NCBI RefSeq assembly: GCF_000718095.1
Contig: NZ_JOEI01000034.1
Coordinates: 1 to 59,968, forward strand
Direction: 5' to 3'
DNA length: 59,968 nt
Source of the DNA: Streptomyces scopuliridis RB72
Lineage (GTDB): Bacteria; Actinomycetota; Actinomycetes; Streptomycetales; Streptomycetaceae
Shown: positions 25,657 through 34,213 of the stretch, one piece after another
Layout of the letters: every line of letters begins with the position of its first letter
Numbering within the stretch: position 1 is the first letter of the stretch
Notes under the pieces: generated by a model
The model's database searches: none
What the model saw: the letters and a program-made list of their open reading frames with translations, nothing else
Told to the model about the DNA's origin: nothing
Position numbers and translations under genes: made by a program

Positions 25657-26955
25657 GTGACCGCACCGAACGCGCCCGCTCCCGGCCCACGCCCCGACGA
25701 GCGCCAGTTCCTTCAGGCCCTGACGAACGATCCCGAGCAGCGCGTGATCGTCTCGGTCATGTCGCGGCTCGCCTCGTGGCGGCGGGCCGACCGGGCCCGT
25801 CCCTGGGTCAGGAGGTGGGGTGTCCCGGTCTTGTGCTTCGCGGGCGGCAGCGACGCCTACCTCAACCCTTACAACGTCAGCGACCCCCAGCTGCCGATCA
25901 TCCTCGCCTTCTGCCTCCCGCTGCTGTGGCGGGAACGACGCCCCATGCTGGTCTTCGCCCTCACCACGGCCGTTTCCATCGTGTCTCTCCCCCTGGGTGT
26001 GCTGACCGGCGCCGAATTCGCCCGGATGGTCGCCCTGTTCAATGTCGGCCGTCACTGCCCCCCGCGCCTGCTGGCCGCCGCCACCGGCGTCACCCTCGTC
26101 CAACTCGTCGCATGGGCCTACTTCTTCTGGCGCGGACACCAGTTGGAGTACGTCACGCGTCCGGAGCCCGTGACGTTGCTGGCGATGACCGCCGTGGTGG
26201 CGTTCGCGGCACTCGGCCTGCTCCTGCGGCTGGCCTACGCCTACATCGACGCCCTGAAGAAGCAACGCGACCAGCAGGCCCGTCTCGCCACGGCGCAGGA
26301 ACGCGCCCGTGTCTCCCGCGAGATGCATGACATCCTCGGCCACACCCTCGCCGTCATGGTCGGCCTCGCCGACGGCGCCGCCGGGCTCGCCGAGACCAAG
26401 CCCGAACGCGGCGCCCAGACACTCCGCATCATCAGCGCCAGCGGCCGCGACGCCCTGGCCGAACTGCGCCGCCTGCTCGCCGTCATCGGCAACGACAACG
26501 ACCGGCCGCACGACGCCCCGCTCGCCCCGCAGCCCGGCCTCGCCGACCTCGACGCGCTGCTCGACCGGGTCCGCGCCGCCGGCCCCACCGTCGCCCTGCA
26601 CGCGCACGGTGACCTCACCAGCCTGGCCCCTGGGCTCCAGTTGTCCGCCTACCGCATCATCCAGGAGGCCCTGACCAACACCGTCAAGTACGCCGCCGCC
26701 GACACCTCGGTCCACGTCTCCGTCGCCGCCGACCCCGACACCGTACGCATCACCGTGGAGGACACCGGCCCGCCCCGCACCCACGCACGCCGTGGCCGGA
26801 CGGGCAGCGGGCGGGGACTGGTCGGTATGCGTGAGCGCGCCGCTCTGTACCGGGGCGAGGTCACCGCCGGCCGCAACCCTCACGGCGGGTGGACCGTCCA
26901 CGCCGTCCTCATCCCCAACCCGCCCGCCAACTCCCGGAAGAAGCACCCCGCGTGA
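25657..26955 (+). CDS. Sensor histidine kinase (NarL-type, HisKA_3), first of two tandem copies
   Basis: Membrane sensor kinase, 432 residues from GTG 25657, with GAAGGG nine bases upstream. The N-terminal half has about six hydrophobic helices (IILAFCLPLLW, MLVFALTTAVSIV and others). The kinase core has the phospho-acceptor His in SREMHDILGHTLAVMVG, the ATPase N-box YRIIQEALTNTVKYA and the G-box GRGLVGMRERAALYRG. It is closely similar to the kinase at 27183, even to the ribosome site. Its stop overlaps a GTG that starts a response-regulator stub, so it has lost its own partner and may use the regulator at 28514. Confidence 0.93.
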   Translation: MTAPNAPAPGPRPDERQFLQALTNDPEQRVIVSVMSRLASWRRADRARPWVRRWGVPVLCFAGGSDAYLNPYNVSDPQLPIILAFCLPLLWRERRPMLVFALTTAVSIVSLPLGVLTGAEFARMVALFNVGRHCPPRLLAAATGVTLVQLVAWAYFFWRGHQLEYVTRPEPVTLLAMTAVVAFAALGLLLRLAYAYIDALKKQRDQQARLATAQERARVSREMHDILGHTLAVMVGLADGAAGLAETKPERGAQTLRIISASGRDALAELRRLLAVIGNDNDRPHDAPLAPQPGLADLDALLDRVRAAGPTVALHAHGDLTSLAPGLQLSAYRIIQEALTNTVKYAAADTSVHVSVAADPDTVRITVEDTGPPRTHARRGRTGSGRGLVGMRERAALYRGEVTAGRNPHGGWTVHAVLIPNPPANSRKKHPA

Positions 26956-26990
26956 CCACCGTCCTCATCGTCGACGCCCCCTGCGCCACG
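26952..26990 (+). pseudogene. Stub of a response-regulator gene
   Basis: Right at the end of the first kinase (GTGA overlap) the sequence reads MTTVLIVDAPCA, matching the start MTTVLIVDDQAL of the intact regulator at 28514 over about 26 nearly identical bases. After this the match ends and the frame runs on into the leader of the second kinase. It marks where a tandem duplication or deletion removed the rest of a first response-regulator gene. Confidence 0.7.
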
Positions 26991-27182
26991 GCGGAAGCCG
27001 GTGCTCCCTCGATCTCAGGCGCTGACCAGGCCAGGACGACCATCGCCCCCGAGCCCTTGCCGACCGTACGATCAGGGAAGAGCGCTCGGCGCCGGTCGGC
27101 ACTCTCCTTCAGTCGCCGCTCGTCTGTTTCCATTGCCCCGGGACCGGCGAGCGGCTCGCCTGCACCGCGAAGGGCCCAGACC

Positions 27183-28517
27183 TTGACCCCCACGCCCCCA
27201 CAGGATTCCCGGCCCGGTCGACACGTTCCCGACCGGCCCGAGCTGCCCGAGGCACTGACGAGCGACGCTGAGCAGCGTGTGATTGTGTCGATCATCGCTC
27301 GGCTGTCTTCCTGGCGGTGGGCGGACCGGGCCCACCCTCGGGTACGGCAGTGGGGTGTACCGCTGTTCTGCGCCGCCCTGGGTCTGCCGTCCGTACTCAA
27401 TCCCCCCGGCGATTCCGGGGTCGCCGAAGTGCTGGTCCTCACCGTCGCTCTGACCGTTCCCCTGCTGTGGCGGGAGCGCCGGCCCATGCTGGTCTTCGCA
27501 CTCACCACTGCCACCGCCGCGCTGACGGCCTATGCGGGGTCCCTCCACGGGGCCGACGCCAGCGCCGACGTCGCCCGCATCGTGGCCCTGTTCAACGTGG
27601 GCCGTTTCGGCACTCCCCGCCAACTGCTCATCGCCGTCGCCGTCGCTCTGGCGCAGCTGGTCGCCTGGGCCGCCACGTTCTGGAGCGACGGGCAGTCGGG
27701 ATACGCCGTACGCCCGGAACCGGTCTTGCTGCTGGGGTTGGTGACGGTGACGGCCATCGCCGGGCTCGGCCTGGCCACCCGCCTGGTCAACGTCGTCATC
27801 GCCGCCCTGCAGAAGGAGAAGGACCAGCAGGCCCGCCTCGCCGTCGCCCAGGAACGCGCCCGCGTCTCGAAGGAGATGCACGACATCCTGGGGCACACCC
27901 TCGCCGTGATCGTCGGCCTTGCCGACGGCGCCGCGGGCCTGACCGAGACAAAGCCGCAACGCGGTGCCGAGACCCTACGGATCATCGCCGACAGCGGCCG
28001 CGGCGCGCTTACCGAACTGCGCCGGCTCCTCGCCGTCGTCGGCGATGACAACGACCGGCCGCACGATGCCCCACTCGCCCCGCAGCCCGGCCTGGCCGAC
28101 CTCGATCCGCTGATCGAACGCGTCCGCGCCGCTGGACCGAGTGTCACCTTGAGCACCGACGGCGACCTCACCGCGCCGACCCCCGGCCTCCAGCTCGCCG
28201 TCTACCGCATCGTCCAGGAAGCCCTCACCAACTCCCTCAAGTACGCCGCCGCCGACACCTCCATCAGCGTCCGGATAGCCGTCGGGCCCGGCACGGTCCA
28301 CGTCGACGTCGAGGACACCGGCCCCCTCCGCGCACCCCGCTCCCGAAGGCGGAGCACCGGAAACGGCCGCGGCCTGATCGGCATGCGCGAACGCGCGGCC
28401 ATCTACCAGGGCCAGGTCACCGCCGGACCCAACCGTGAGGGCGGCTGGAGCGTCCACGCCCGGCTCCTCACCACCCCGCCCGTCACCACGACCACAACGG
28501 AGAATCCCCGCGCATGA
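27183..28517 (+). CDS. Sensor histidine kinase (NarL-type, HisKA_3), second tandem copy
   Basis: Membrane sensor kinase of 444 residues. I chose TTG 27183 because the same GCGAAGGGCC site and the same initial codons (start-ACC) occur before the first kinase; the frame stays open upstream to 26889 through the regulator stub. It has the same layout: multi-helix membrane half (VLVLTVALTVPLLWRERRPM), phospho-acceptor SKEMHDILGHTLAVIVG, N-box YRIVQEALTNSLKYA and G-box GRGLIGMRERAAIYQG. Its end overlaps the response regulator by 4 bp (ATGA), so the pair is co-translated. Confidence 0.92.
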   Translation: MTPTPPQDSRPGRHVPDRPELPEALTSDAEQRVIVSIIARLSSWRWADRAHPRVRQWGVPLFCAALGLPSVLNPPGDSGVAEVLVLTVALTVPLLWRERRPMLVFALTTATAALTAYAGSLHGADASADVARIVALFNVGRFGTPRQLLIAVAVALAQLVAWAATFWSDGQSGYAVRPEPVLLLGLVTVTAIAGLGLATRLVNVVIAALQKEKDQQARLAVAQERARVSKEMHDILGHTLAVIVGLADGAAGLTETKPQRGAETLRIIADSGRGALTELRRLLAVVGDDNDRPHDAPLAPQPGLADLDPLIERVRAAGPSVTLSTDGDLTAPTPGLQLAVYRIVQEALTNSLKYAAADTSISVRIAVGPGTVHVDVEDTGPLRAPRSRRRSTGNGRGLIGMRERAAIYQGQVTAGPNREGGWSVHARLLTTPPVTTTTTENPRA

Positions 28518-29170
28518 CCACCGTGCTCATCGTCGACGACCAGGCCCTGCAACGCCTCGGCTTCAGCATGCTCCTGGAACAGCACGCCGACCTCACCCTC
28601 ATCGGTGAAGCCACCCACGGCGCCGAAGCCGTCCGCATGGCCGCCGAGCTGAAGCCCGATGTCGTCCTGATGGACGTTCGCATGCCCGGCATGGACGGCA
28701 TCGAGGCCACCAGACGCATCATCGAGTCCGGCGGACGCTCCCGCATCCTGGTCCTGACCACCTTCGACCTCGACGAGTACGCCTATGACGCCCTGCGCGC
28801 CGGAGCGTCCGGGTTCCTGTTGAAAGACGCCATGCCCGATGAACTCGTCGCCGGCATCCGCGCGGTGGCCGCCGGAGACGCCGTCATCTCGCCTGGTCTG
28901 ACCCGCAAGCTCATCGACGCCTTCGGCAGCCGTCTGCCGGGCCACACGCCCGAACAGCAACGGCAGCTGGCCCGCCTCACCAACCGCGAACGCGAAGTAC
29001 TCACCGCCATCGCGACCGGCTGGAGCAACACCGAGATCGCCGAACGCTTCTCCCTCGCCGAGTCCACCGTCAAGTCACACGTGAGCAGCATCCTCACCAA
29101 GATCGGGGTCCGGGACCGGGTCCAGGCCGTGATCTTCGCCTACGACACCGGCCTCGTCAGACCTGCCTGA
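28514..29170 (+). CDS. Response regulator, NarL/LuxR type
   Basis: DNA-binding response regulator, 218 residues. The receiver domain has the acidic pocket VDDQ, phospho-acceptor Asp in VVLMDVRMPGMDG (near residue 54) and the conserved Thr/Lys regions VLTTFDLDEYAYDAL and FLLKD. The C-terminal LuxR helix-turn-helix reads LTNREREVLTAIATGWSNTE then IAERFSLAESTVKSHVSSIL. It is the only intact regulator for the two tandem kinases. Targets may include the upstream MMPL gene. Its last 31 bases overlap the end of the convergent DedA gene. Confidence 0.95.
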   Translation: MTTVLIVDDQALQRLGFSMLLEQHADLTLIGEATHGAEAVRMAAELKPDVVLMDVRMPGMDGIEATRRIIESGGRSRILVLTTFDLDEYAYDALRAGASGFLLKDAMPDELVAGIRAVAAGDAVISPGLTRKLIDAFGSRLPGHTPEQQRQLARLTNREREVLTAIATGWSNTEIAERFSLAESTVKSHVSSILTKIGVRDRVQAVIFAYDTGLVRPA

Positions 29171-29817
29171 ACATGACCGGAAGACTCTGTACCGGGCTCG
29201 GGCGCCTGTCCCTCGGCTTCAGGCGGGCGGCGCCTTCTTCGCCACAGCAGCGCGCCCCCGATCGCCATCAGAGCGACCAGGGCGAGGGCAGGGCCGCCCA
29301 GCGTGAGGAAGCGCTGGAGAGAGGTCGCGGCGGCGTATCCGACACCCGCTTCCGCTGTGGCCCACACACAAGCGGCGACGACGCTGTACGGAGCGATGCG
29401 CCGGTAGGACAGACGGGTGGCGCCCGCGGTGTGCGGGACGAGGGTGCGCACCACCGGCAGGAAGCGGGCCGCGAAGACCGCTCGGCCGCCGTGGCGCGTC
29501 ATCAGCGTCTCGGCCCTGGCCCACGCGGCATCCGGAACGCGACGGCCCAGGTGGCCGCCGCGCAGCCGGTCACCGAGATACCTGCCGGTGCGGTGGGCGA
29601 GGAAGTCACCCGCCACCACGGCGCCGGCTGCGACTGCGATGACGAGGAGAATGTCGACGTGGCCGGTACGGGCCAGCGCGCCCGCGGTCAGGAGCAGGGA
29701 CAGCGTCGGGACGAAGGCGCCGACGAGAAGGACCGACTCGGCCAGGACCGCAGCGGCCACCACGGTGTACGCCGAGGCCGGCGGGAGGTGGCCGAGGATG
29801 TCGGAGAGCACGTTCAC
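29140..29817 (-). CDS. DedA family membrane protein
   Basis: Integral membrane protein of the DedA/VTT family, linked in other bacteria to lipid-carrier flipping and membrane homeostasis. From GTG 29817 it has 225 residues. Features are the first helix TVVAAAVLAESVLLVGAFVP, the GDFLAHRTGRYLG loop, and the family motif FAARFLPVVRTLVPHTAG with conserved Arg residues. The start overlaps the stop of the methyltransferase gene (GTGA), so the two are translated together. A second DedA protein lies at 34214-34894. Confidence 0.9.
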   Translation of the reverse strand: MNVLSDILGHLPPASAYTVVAAAVLAESVLLVGAFVPTLSLLLTAGALARTGHVDILLVIAVAAGAVVAGDFLAHRTGRYLGDRLRGGHLGRRVPDAAWARAETLMTRHGGRAVFAARFLPVVRTLVPHTAGATRLSYRRIAPYSVVAACVWATAEAGVGYAAATSLQRFLTLGGPALALVALMAIGGALLWRRRRRPPEAEGQAPEPGTESSGHVQAGLTRPVS

Positions 29818-30539
29818 CGCCTCGTCCCGTCGAACTGCGGCGTGGGCTGGTCCGCGGGGACGAGGGGTCGTTGCAGATGCCAGACGTAGGCGGGGGGAAG
29901 ATTGGCCCACACCGTCCAGCGGCCCGTGGCGTAGGTGCGCTGGTAGGCGGCCATGATCTCGTCCACGGCGGCGTGGCGGCGGGCTTCGGCCCGCGATGCC
30001 GTCAGGGCGCGGGCCTTGCGGGTGCCGAGGTAGGCGAAGTAGGTCAGCGTGCCGCCGGGGTGGAGGAGTCCCATGTAGCGGGCCATGATGCGCTCGACCT
30101 GCACGGGCGCGAAGTTGGTCAGGGGCAGCCCGGAGACGATCACGTCGTACCGCTGGTCGGTGTCGAGCTGCTCGACGTAGGTCTGATGCACGTTCACCTG
30201 CGCGGACGTGGCTGTCAGGTGCGGGTGCGTGGTGACGAGGTGGCGCAGTCGCGAGGCGAAGCGCGGGTTGGCCTCGACGATGTCCAGGCGGCTGCCCCGG
30301 GACAGCCGCGGTATCAGGGCCCGGGTGACCGGGCCGGTGCCGGCGCCGGCTTCCAGGACTGCCAGCGGGTGGGGCGCCTGAGCCCGTACGGGGTCGGTGA
30401 GCGCGCGGGCCAGAGCCTTGCCGCTGGGGGCTATGGCACCCGTGGTGCGCAGATCACGGGCCGCTTCGATCAGGAACATCCAGCCTTCGGCGTTGCGCTG
30501 CGGCAGGACACGGTCGTGGGAGGTGGTCCAGTCGTTCAT
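29814..30539 (-). CDS. Class I SAM-dependent methyltransferase, phospholipid type
   Basis: A 241-residue cytosolic methyltransferase with the SAM motif VLEAGAGTGPVTRAL near residue 61, the acidic loop DIVEANPRFASRLRHL, and motif II/III region DVIVSGLPLTNFAP. The sequence around ISGLPLxNF resembles phosphatidylethanolamine N-methyltransferases (PmtA type), and the N-terminal stretch MFLIEAARDLRTTGAIAPSG also fits that group. Coupled to a DedA membrane protein, which supports a role in lipid modification (inference). Divergent from the third kinase gene. Confidence 0.85.
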   Translation of the reverse strand: MNDWTTSHDRVLPQRNAEGWMFLIEAARDLRTTGAIAPSGKALARALTDPVRAQAPHPLAVLEAGAGTGPVTRALIPRLSRGSRLDIVEANPRFASRLRHLVTTHPHLTATSAQVNVHQTYVEQLDTDQRYDVIVSGLPLTNFAPVQVERIMARYMGLLHPGGTLTYFAYLGTRKARALTASRAEARRHAAVDEIMAAYQRTYATGRWTVWANLPPAYVWHLQRPLVPADQPTPQFDGTRR

Positions 30540-30596
30540 GGAAATAACGCTAGAAAGCCGCGTCGGGCAGCGGATCTGTCGTTCGGTGACGGCGTC

Positions 30597-30614
30597 CCCC
30601 TACGAAAGTAGGGG
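30597..30614. promoter_or_regulatory. Perfect 18-bp palindrome directly before the third kinase
   Basis: CCCCTACGAAAGTAGGGG: 7-bp arms around GAAA. It ends exactly at the base before ATG 30615, between divergent genes. NarL-type regulators often bind such inverted repeats at their own promoters, so this is a likely autoregulatory site for the regulator at 31820. If ATG 30615 is used, the right arm doubles as ribosome site. Confidence 0.65.
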
Positions 30615-31823
30615 ATGGACATCGCCGATCGTCAGACGGAAGGGAGCGGGAGTTTGCCTAGGATCGCCCAGGTGAGCAGAAGCAGGGCCCCGAAGTGGGC
30701 AGCGGCCTTCGGGCGCGTAGGACTCGTGGCGTTTCTCGCACTGGCCGCTGCGGTGAACGGAGCATCGATCAGCGGCGGTCAGCTCCTGGCCCCGGTCATC
30801 GCCTCCGTGGTGGTGTGCGCGGTGGCCCTGCTCGTGCCGCGGCTGCCATGGCCTTTCGCCCCGTTTCTGGTCACCGCGGTCACAGTGTGGTGGGGATGGC
30901 TCACGGTGCCACTGCTGGGAATCGTCATGTTCGACCTGTCCGTGGCCCGCCGGATGCGGGTGGCAGTGGGCTGCGCCGTCGTGGCGCTGGGCGCCAATCT
31001 GCTCGGCTACCCGGCAACCCGGCTGTGGGCCGAACAGCGGTATGTGTCCGCGCTGGTCGTGCTGCTCTTCGCCGTCGTCGTCGGACTGTGGCTCGGTAAC
31101 CGCCGGCGTCTGCTCCAGGCACTGGCCGCTGAAATGGAGCATCTGCGCATCGAGGCGCAGCTGCGCGAAGAGGCCGCACGGGTCGCGGAACGGTCCCGTA
31201 TCGCCGCCGAGATGCACGACGTCCTGGCCCACCGCCTCAGCCTGATCGCCCTGCACACCGGTGTCCTGGCCACCAAGAGCGACACACTGCCCGCACCCGT
31301 CGCCGAACGACTCGGTCTGCTGCGCACGACGTCCGTCGAAGCCCTCGCCGACCTGCGCGACGTTCTCGGCGTGCTGCGCGACCCCGACGCCACGCCGACC
31401 AGCGCCGCCCTCACGCCGATGGTGAGGGAAGTAGAGGAACTGGCCGACGAGGCCCGCGCCGCCGGCCAGCACATCGAGCTGACCACCGATGGCCTTCCCG
31501 AGCAGGCTCCCACCACCCACCGTCTGGCCCTGTACCGCATCGTCCAGGAAGCACTGACCAATGCCCGCAAGCACGCCGACGGTGCTCCAGTGACCGTACG
31601 CATCGACTACGGGCCGCCGGCCACACTCGTCGAGGTCACCAACCCCTCTGGTACACCCCGCACGGACACCGTCGGCTCCGGCTACGGGCTCGTCGGCCTG
31701 CGCGAACGCGTCACCACGCTCGGCGGCCACCTGAACGCCGGGCCGGCCGGCGCGGGCGCCTGGCGGCTCGCCGCCCGCATCCCCCACCCCGCCGCCATCG
31801 AACAGAACGGCCCCCGCACATGA
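30615..31823 (+). CDS. Sensor histidine kinase (NarL-type, HisKA_3), third
   Basis: Membrane sensor kinase of 402 residues from ATG 30615; GTG 30672 is a credible alternative start that moves it away from the palindrome. The membrane half has about five helices (VGLVAFLALAAAV, LLAPVIASVVVCAVALLV and others), then a coiled linker EMEHLRIEAQLREEAARV. Core motifs are AERSRIAAEMHDVLAHRLSL (acceptor His), YRIVQEALTNARKHA (N-box) and GYGLVGLRERVTTLGG (G-box). It overlaps the regulator at 31820 by 4 bp. Confidence 0.93.
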   Translation: MDIADRQTEGSGSLPRIAQVSRSRAPKWAAAFGRVGLVAFLALAAAVNGASISGGQLLAPVIASVVVCAVALLVPRLPWPFAPFLVTAVTVWWGWLTVPLLGIVMFDLSVARRMRVAVGCAVVALGANLLGYPATRLWAEQRYVSALVVLLFAVVVGLWLGNRRRLLQALAAEMEHLRIEAQLREEAARVAERSRIAAEMHDVLAHRLSLIALHTGVLATKSDTLPAPVAERLGLLRTTSVEALADLRDVLGVLRDPDATPTSAALTPMVREVEELADEARAAGQHIELTTDGLPEQAPTTHRLALYRIVQEALTNARKHADGAPVTVRIDYGPPATLVEVTNPSGTPRTDTVGSGYGLVGLRERVTTLGGHLNAGPAGAGAWRLAARIPHPAAIEQNGPRT

Positions 31824-32470
31824 TCCGCACCATGATCGTCGACGACGACGCACTGGTCCGCCTCGGCCTGACCGACCTCCTGGACGGCGACCCCGGCATC
31901 GAGGTCGTCGCCCAGGCCCCCGACGGCCTGAAGGCCATCGAGCAGGCCACCGCCCACCGCATCGACGTCGCCCTCGTCGACGTACGCATGCCCCGCATGG
32001 ACGGCATCACCGCCACCACCCGCCTGCGGAGCCTTCCCCACCCCCCGAAGGTGATCACCCTGACCACCTTCGACCTCGACGAATACGTCTACAACGCCCT
32101 CGCCGCCGGAGCCGACGGATTCCTCCTCAAGGACACCGACCCAGCCGAAATCCTGCGCGCCGTCCACCTGGTGGCCGCCGGCTCGGCCATGCTCCACCCC
32201 ACCGCGGCCCGCCGTCTCATCGACCGCTACCACGCCACCAACCAGCCCGAAGCAACCGCGGCCAAGGCCCGGCTGGACCGGCTCACCCCCCGCGAACGCG
32301 ACGTGCTCACCCTGCTCGCCCAAGGCGACACCAACGCCGACATCGCCACCCGCCTCGCCATGCGCGAGAGCACCGTCAAGGCCCACGTCAGCCGCGTCCT
32401 GACCGCGCTGGAAGTCACCAACCGCGTCCAGGCCGCCCTCCTGGCCCGCGACGCGGGACTCGCCGCCTGA
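31820..32470 (+). CDS. Response regulator, NarL/LuxR type
   Basis: DNA-binding response regulator of 216 residues, partner of the preceding kinase (ATGA overlap). The receiver has MIVDDDALVRLGL, acceptor Asp in VALVDVRMPRMDG (near 54), TLTTFDLDEYVYNAL and FLLKDTDP. The LuxR output domain reads LTPRERDVLTLLAQGDTNAD then IATRLAMRESTVKAHVSRVL. It likely binds the palindrome at 30597 and so controls its own operon and perhaps the divergent methyltransferase-DedA pair. Converges with the MFS gene at a 55-bp gap. Confidence 0.95.
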   Translation: MIRTMIVDDDALVRLGLTDLLDGDPGIEVVAQAPDGLKAIEQATAHRIDVALVDVRMPRMDGITATTRLRSLPHPPKVITLTTFDLDEYVYNALAAGADGFLLKDTDPAEILRAVHLVAAGSAMLHPTAARRLIDRYHATNQPEATAAKARLDRLTPRERDVLTLLAQGDTNADIATRLAMRESTVKAHVSRVLTALEVTNRVQAALLARDAGLAA

Positions 32471-32525
32471 CGAGCGGTAGACGGGAAACAGGGAAGGCGA
32501 GGTTCGACAGCCTCGATGCGGTGCC

Positions 32526-33998
32526 CTACTCTGCCCCCGCGGCCTTCGCGGCGGCCGACTCCGCCGGGGCAGGGACCTCCGTCGGAGCTCTGCGAGGGAT
32601 GAGGCTCGCGAAGGTGAAGGTGAGGACACCGGCGCCGGCGCCCAGGGCCAGGACGGCCCGCAGGCCGTTCTCCGTCGGGATGTGCACGCCGTGGAAGTCG
32701 GTGGTCATGTGGGCCAGGATCAGACCGGCGACGGCGCTGGAGACGGTCGTGCCGATGGAGCGCATGAGCGCGTTGAGGCCGTTGGCGGCGGCGGTCTCGG
32801 ACACCGGCACGGCTTCCATGATCAGCGCGGGCAGCGCGCCGTAGGCGAAGCCCACTCCGGTCGCCACGATGCAGGAGGCCACGATGACCTGCCAGACCCC
32901 GGACATCATCACCATGGTGATGAGGTAGCCCACTGCCACGATCGCGGACCCGATCATGAGGGTCACCTTCGGCCCCTTGCTCTTGGTGATGCGCGCTCCG
33001 TACGGAGAGACCGCCATCATCACCAGGCCCTGCGGAGCCATGACCAGGCCGGTGACGATCAGGGACTTGCCCAGACCGTAGCCGGTGGCCTCAGGCATCT
33101 GGAGCAGTTGCGGCAGCGCCATGTTCATCGAGAACAGGACGAGGCCCAGCGCCAGCGCGGCGAGGTTGGTGAGCAGTATCTGCGGTCGTGCGGTGGTGCG
33201 CAGGTCCACCAGGGGCTGCGGCGTGCGCAGTTGGAACCAGCCCCACAGCGGCAGCACGATCACGGCCACGGCGAACAGGGAGAGGACCGTGCCGCTTCCC
33301 CATCCCCAGTCCTGGCCCTTGGAGACCGCGAGCAGCAGGCAGACCAGGCCCAGCGCCATGCCGGCCGCCCCCGTCAGATCGAAGCGCCCACCCGTACGCG
33401 TCCTCGACTCGGGCACCAGCAGGACGACGAGTCCGGCGGAGACGGCGCTGAGGACCGCGGAGACCCAAAACAGTACGTGCCAGTCGAAGTTGTCGACTAT
33501 GACCGCGGAGACGGGCAAGCCCAGGGCGGCGCCGACGCCGAGGGAGCCGACCATCGCCGACATCGCCGCGGGCAGTCTCTCGGCGGGCAGTACCTCACGC
33601 ATGATGCTCACGCCCAGCGGCACCACGCCTGCCGCCAGGCCCTGCAACGCCCGGCCGACGATCATCGGAGCGAGGGAGTCGCTCAGCGCGCAGATCACCG
33701 AGCCCACCAGCATTAGGCAGATGCCGAGCAGGAGCATGCGCCGCTTGCCGTACATGTCGCCGAGCCGGCCCGCCACGGGGGTGGCGACAGCGCCGCACAG
33801 CAGCGTGGCCGTGACGGCCCAGGCGGTGTCCGAAGCCTTGGCGTCCAGCAGTTGGGGCAGGAGGGGAACGATCGGGATCACCAGGGTCTGCGTCAACGCG
33901 CCAATGATTCCGGTGAGGGTGAGGGCCGCCACCATGGCGTCCAGCCGCGGTGGCGGGGAATCCTGTGTCCGGGCGGCCTGCGGGTGTGTTCTGGACAT
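32526..33998 (-). CDS. MFS transporter, DHA2 (14-helix) drug:proton antiporter type
   Basis: Multidrug-type exporter in the cell membrane, 490 residues. It has motif A variant GRLGDMYGKRRMLLLG in the loop after helix 2, motif C region VGSLGVGAALGLPVSAVIVD, and about 14 hydrophobic segments, as in EmrB/QacA proteins. It opens with the same kind of N-terminus and RBS spacing as the degraded copy at 35006-35886, which is clearly its paralogue. Immediately upstream on the same strand is a fragment of a ferredoxin reductase, so this is one half of a duplicated reductase-MFS unit. Confidence 0.94.
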   Translation of the reverse strand: MSRTHPQAARTQDSPPPRLDAMVAALTLTGIIGALTQTLVIPIVPLLPQLLDAKASDTAWAVTATLLCGAVATPVAGRLGDMYGKRRMLLLGICLMLVGSVICALSDSLAPMIVGRALQGLAAGVVPLGVSIMREVLPAERLPAAMSAMVGSLGVGAALGLPVSAVIVDNFDWHVLFWVSAVLSAVSAGLVVLLVPESRTRTGGRFDLTGAAGMALGLVCLLLAVSKGQDWGWGSGTVLSLFAVAVIVLPLWGWFQLRTPQPLVDLRTTARPQILLTNLAALALGLVLFSMNMALPQLLQMPEATGYGLGKSLIVTGLVMAPQGLVMMAVSPYGARITKSKGPKVTLMIGSAIVAVGYLITMVMMSGVWQVIVASCIVATGVGFAYGALPALIMEAVPVSETAAANGLNALMRSIGTTVSSAVAGLILAHMTTDFHGVHIPTENGLRAVLALGAGAGVLTFTFASLIPRRAPTEVPAPAESAAAKAAGAE

Positions 33999-34047
33999 GG
34001 GTGGGCCTCCGTGTGTCTGGTGCGGGGCGGAGAGCGGCCGCGACGGG

Positions 34048-34185
34048 CTACACGACCACGTACTGGCGCTCGGTCAAGTCGCCCTCCACGAAGGCCACTT
34101 GCTCGTGTTCGCGCAGGTATTCGTACGCCTGGATTCTCAAGTCGTACTGGTCGGACCAGAAGTGAGGTTCGGCGCGGCACGGCAG
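34048..34185 (-). pseudogene. C-terminal fragment of a second FAD ferredoxin reductase
   Basis: Minus-strand reading EPHFWSDQYDLRIQAYEYLR then EHEQVAFVEGDLTERQYVVV and stop. It matches the C-terminal domain of the intact reductase at 36015-37190 (VPYFWSDQYDMKIQAHGYLR then GHDEVAVVEGDLAEDRFL) but stops short of the final ~40 residues. All of the FAD- and NAD-binding parts are missing, replaced by the end of the DedA gene. It sits just upstream of the MFS gene, as the intact reductase does before the broken MFS copy. Confidence 0.8.
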
Positions 34186-34213
34186 TACGTGTGCCTCCTT
34201 CCCCGCGGCCGCC

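Noticed and set aside
28403..28960. Minus-strand ORF of 185 codons over the response regulator
   Set aside because: Antisense of a clear receiver/LuxR protein; Gly/His/Asp-rich shadow composition.
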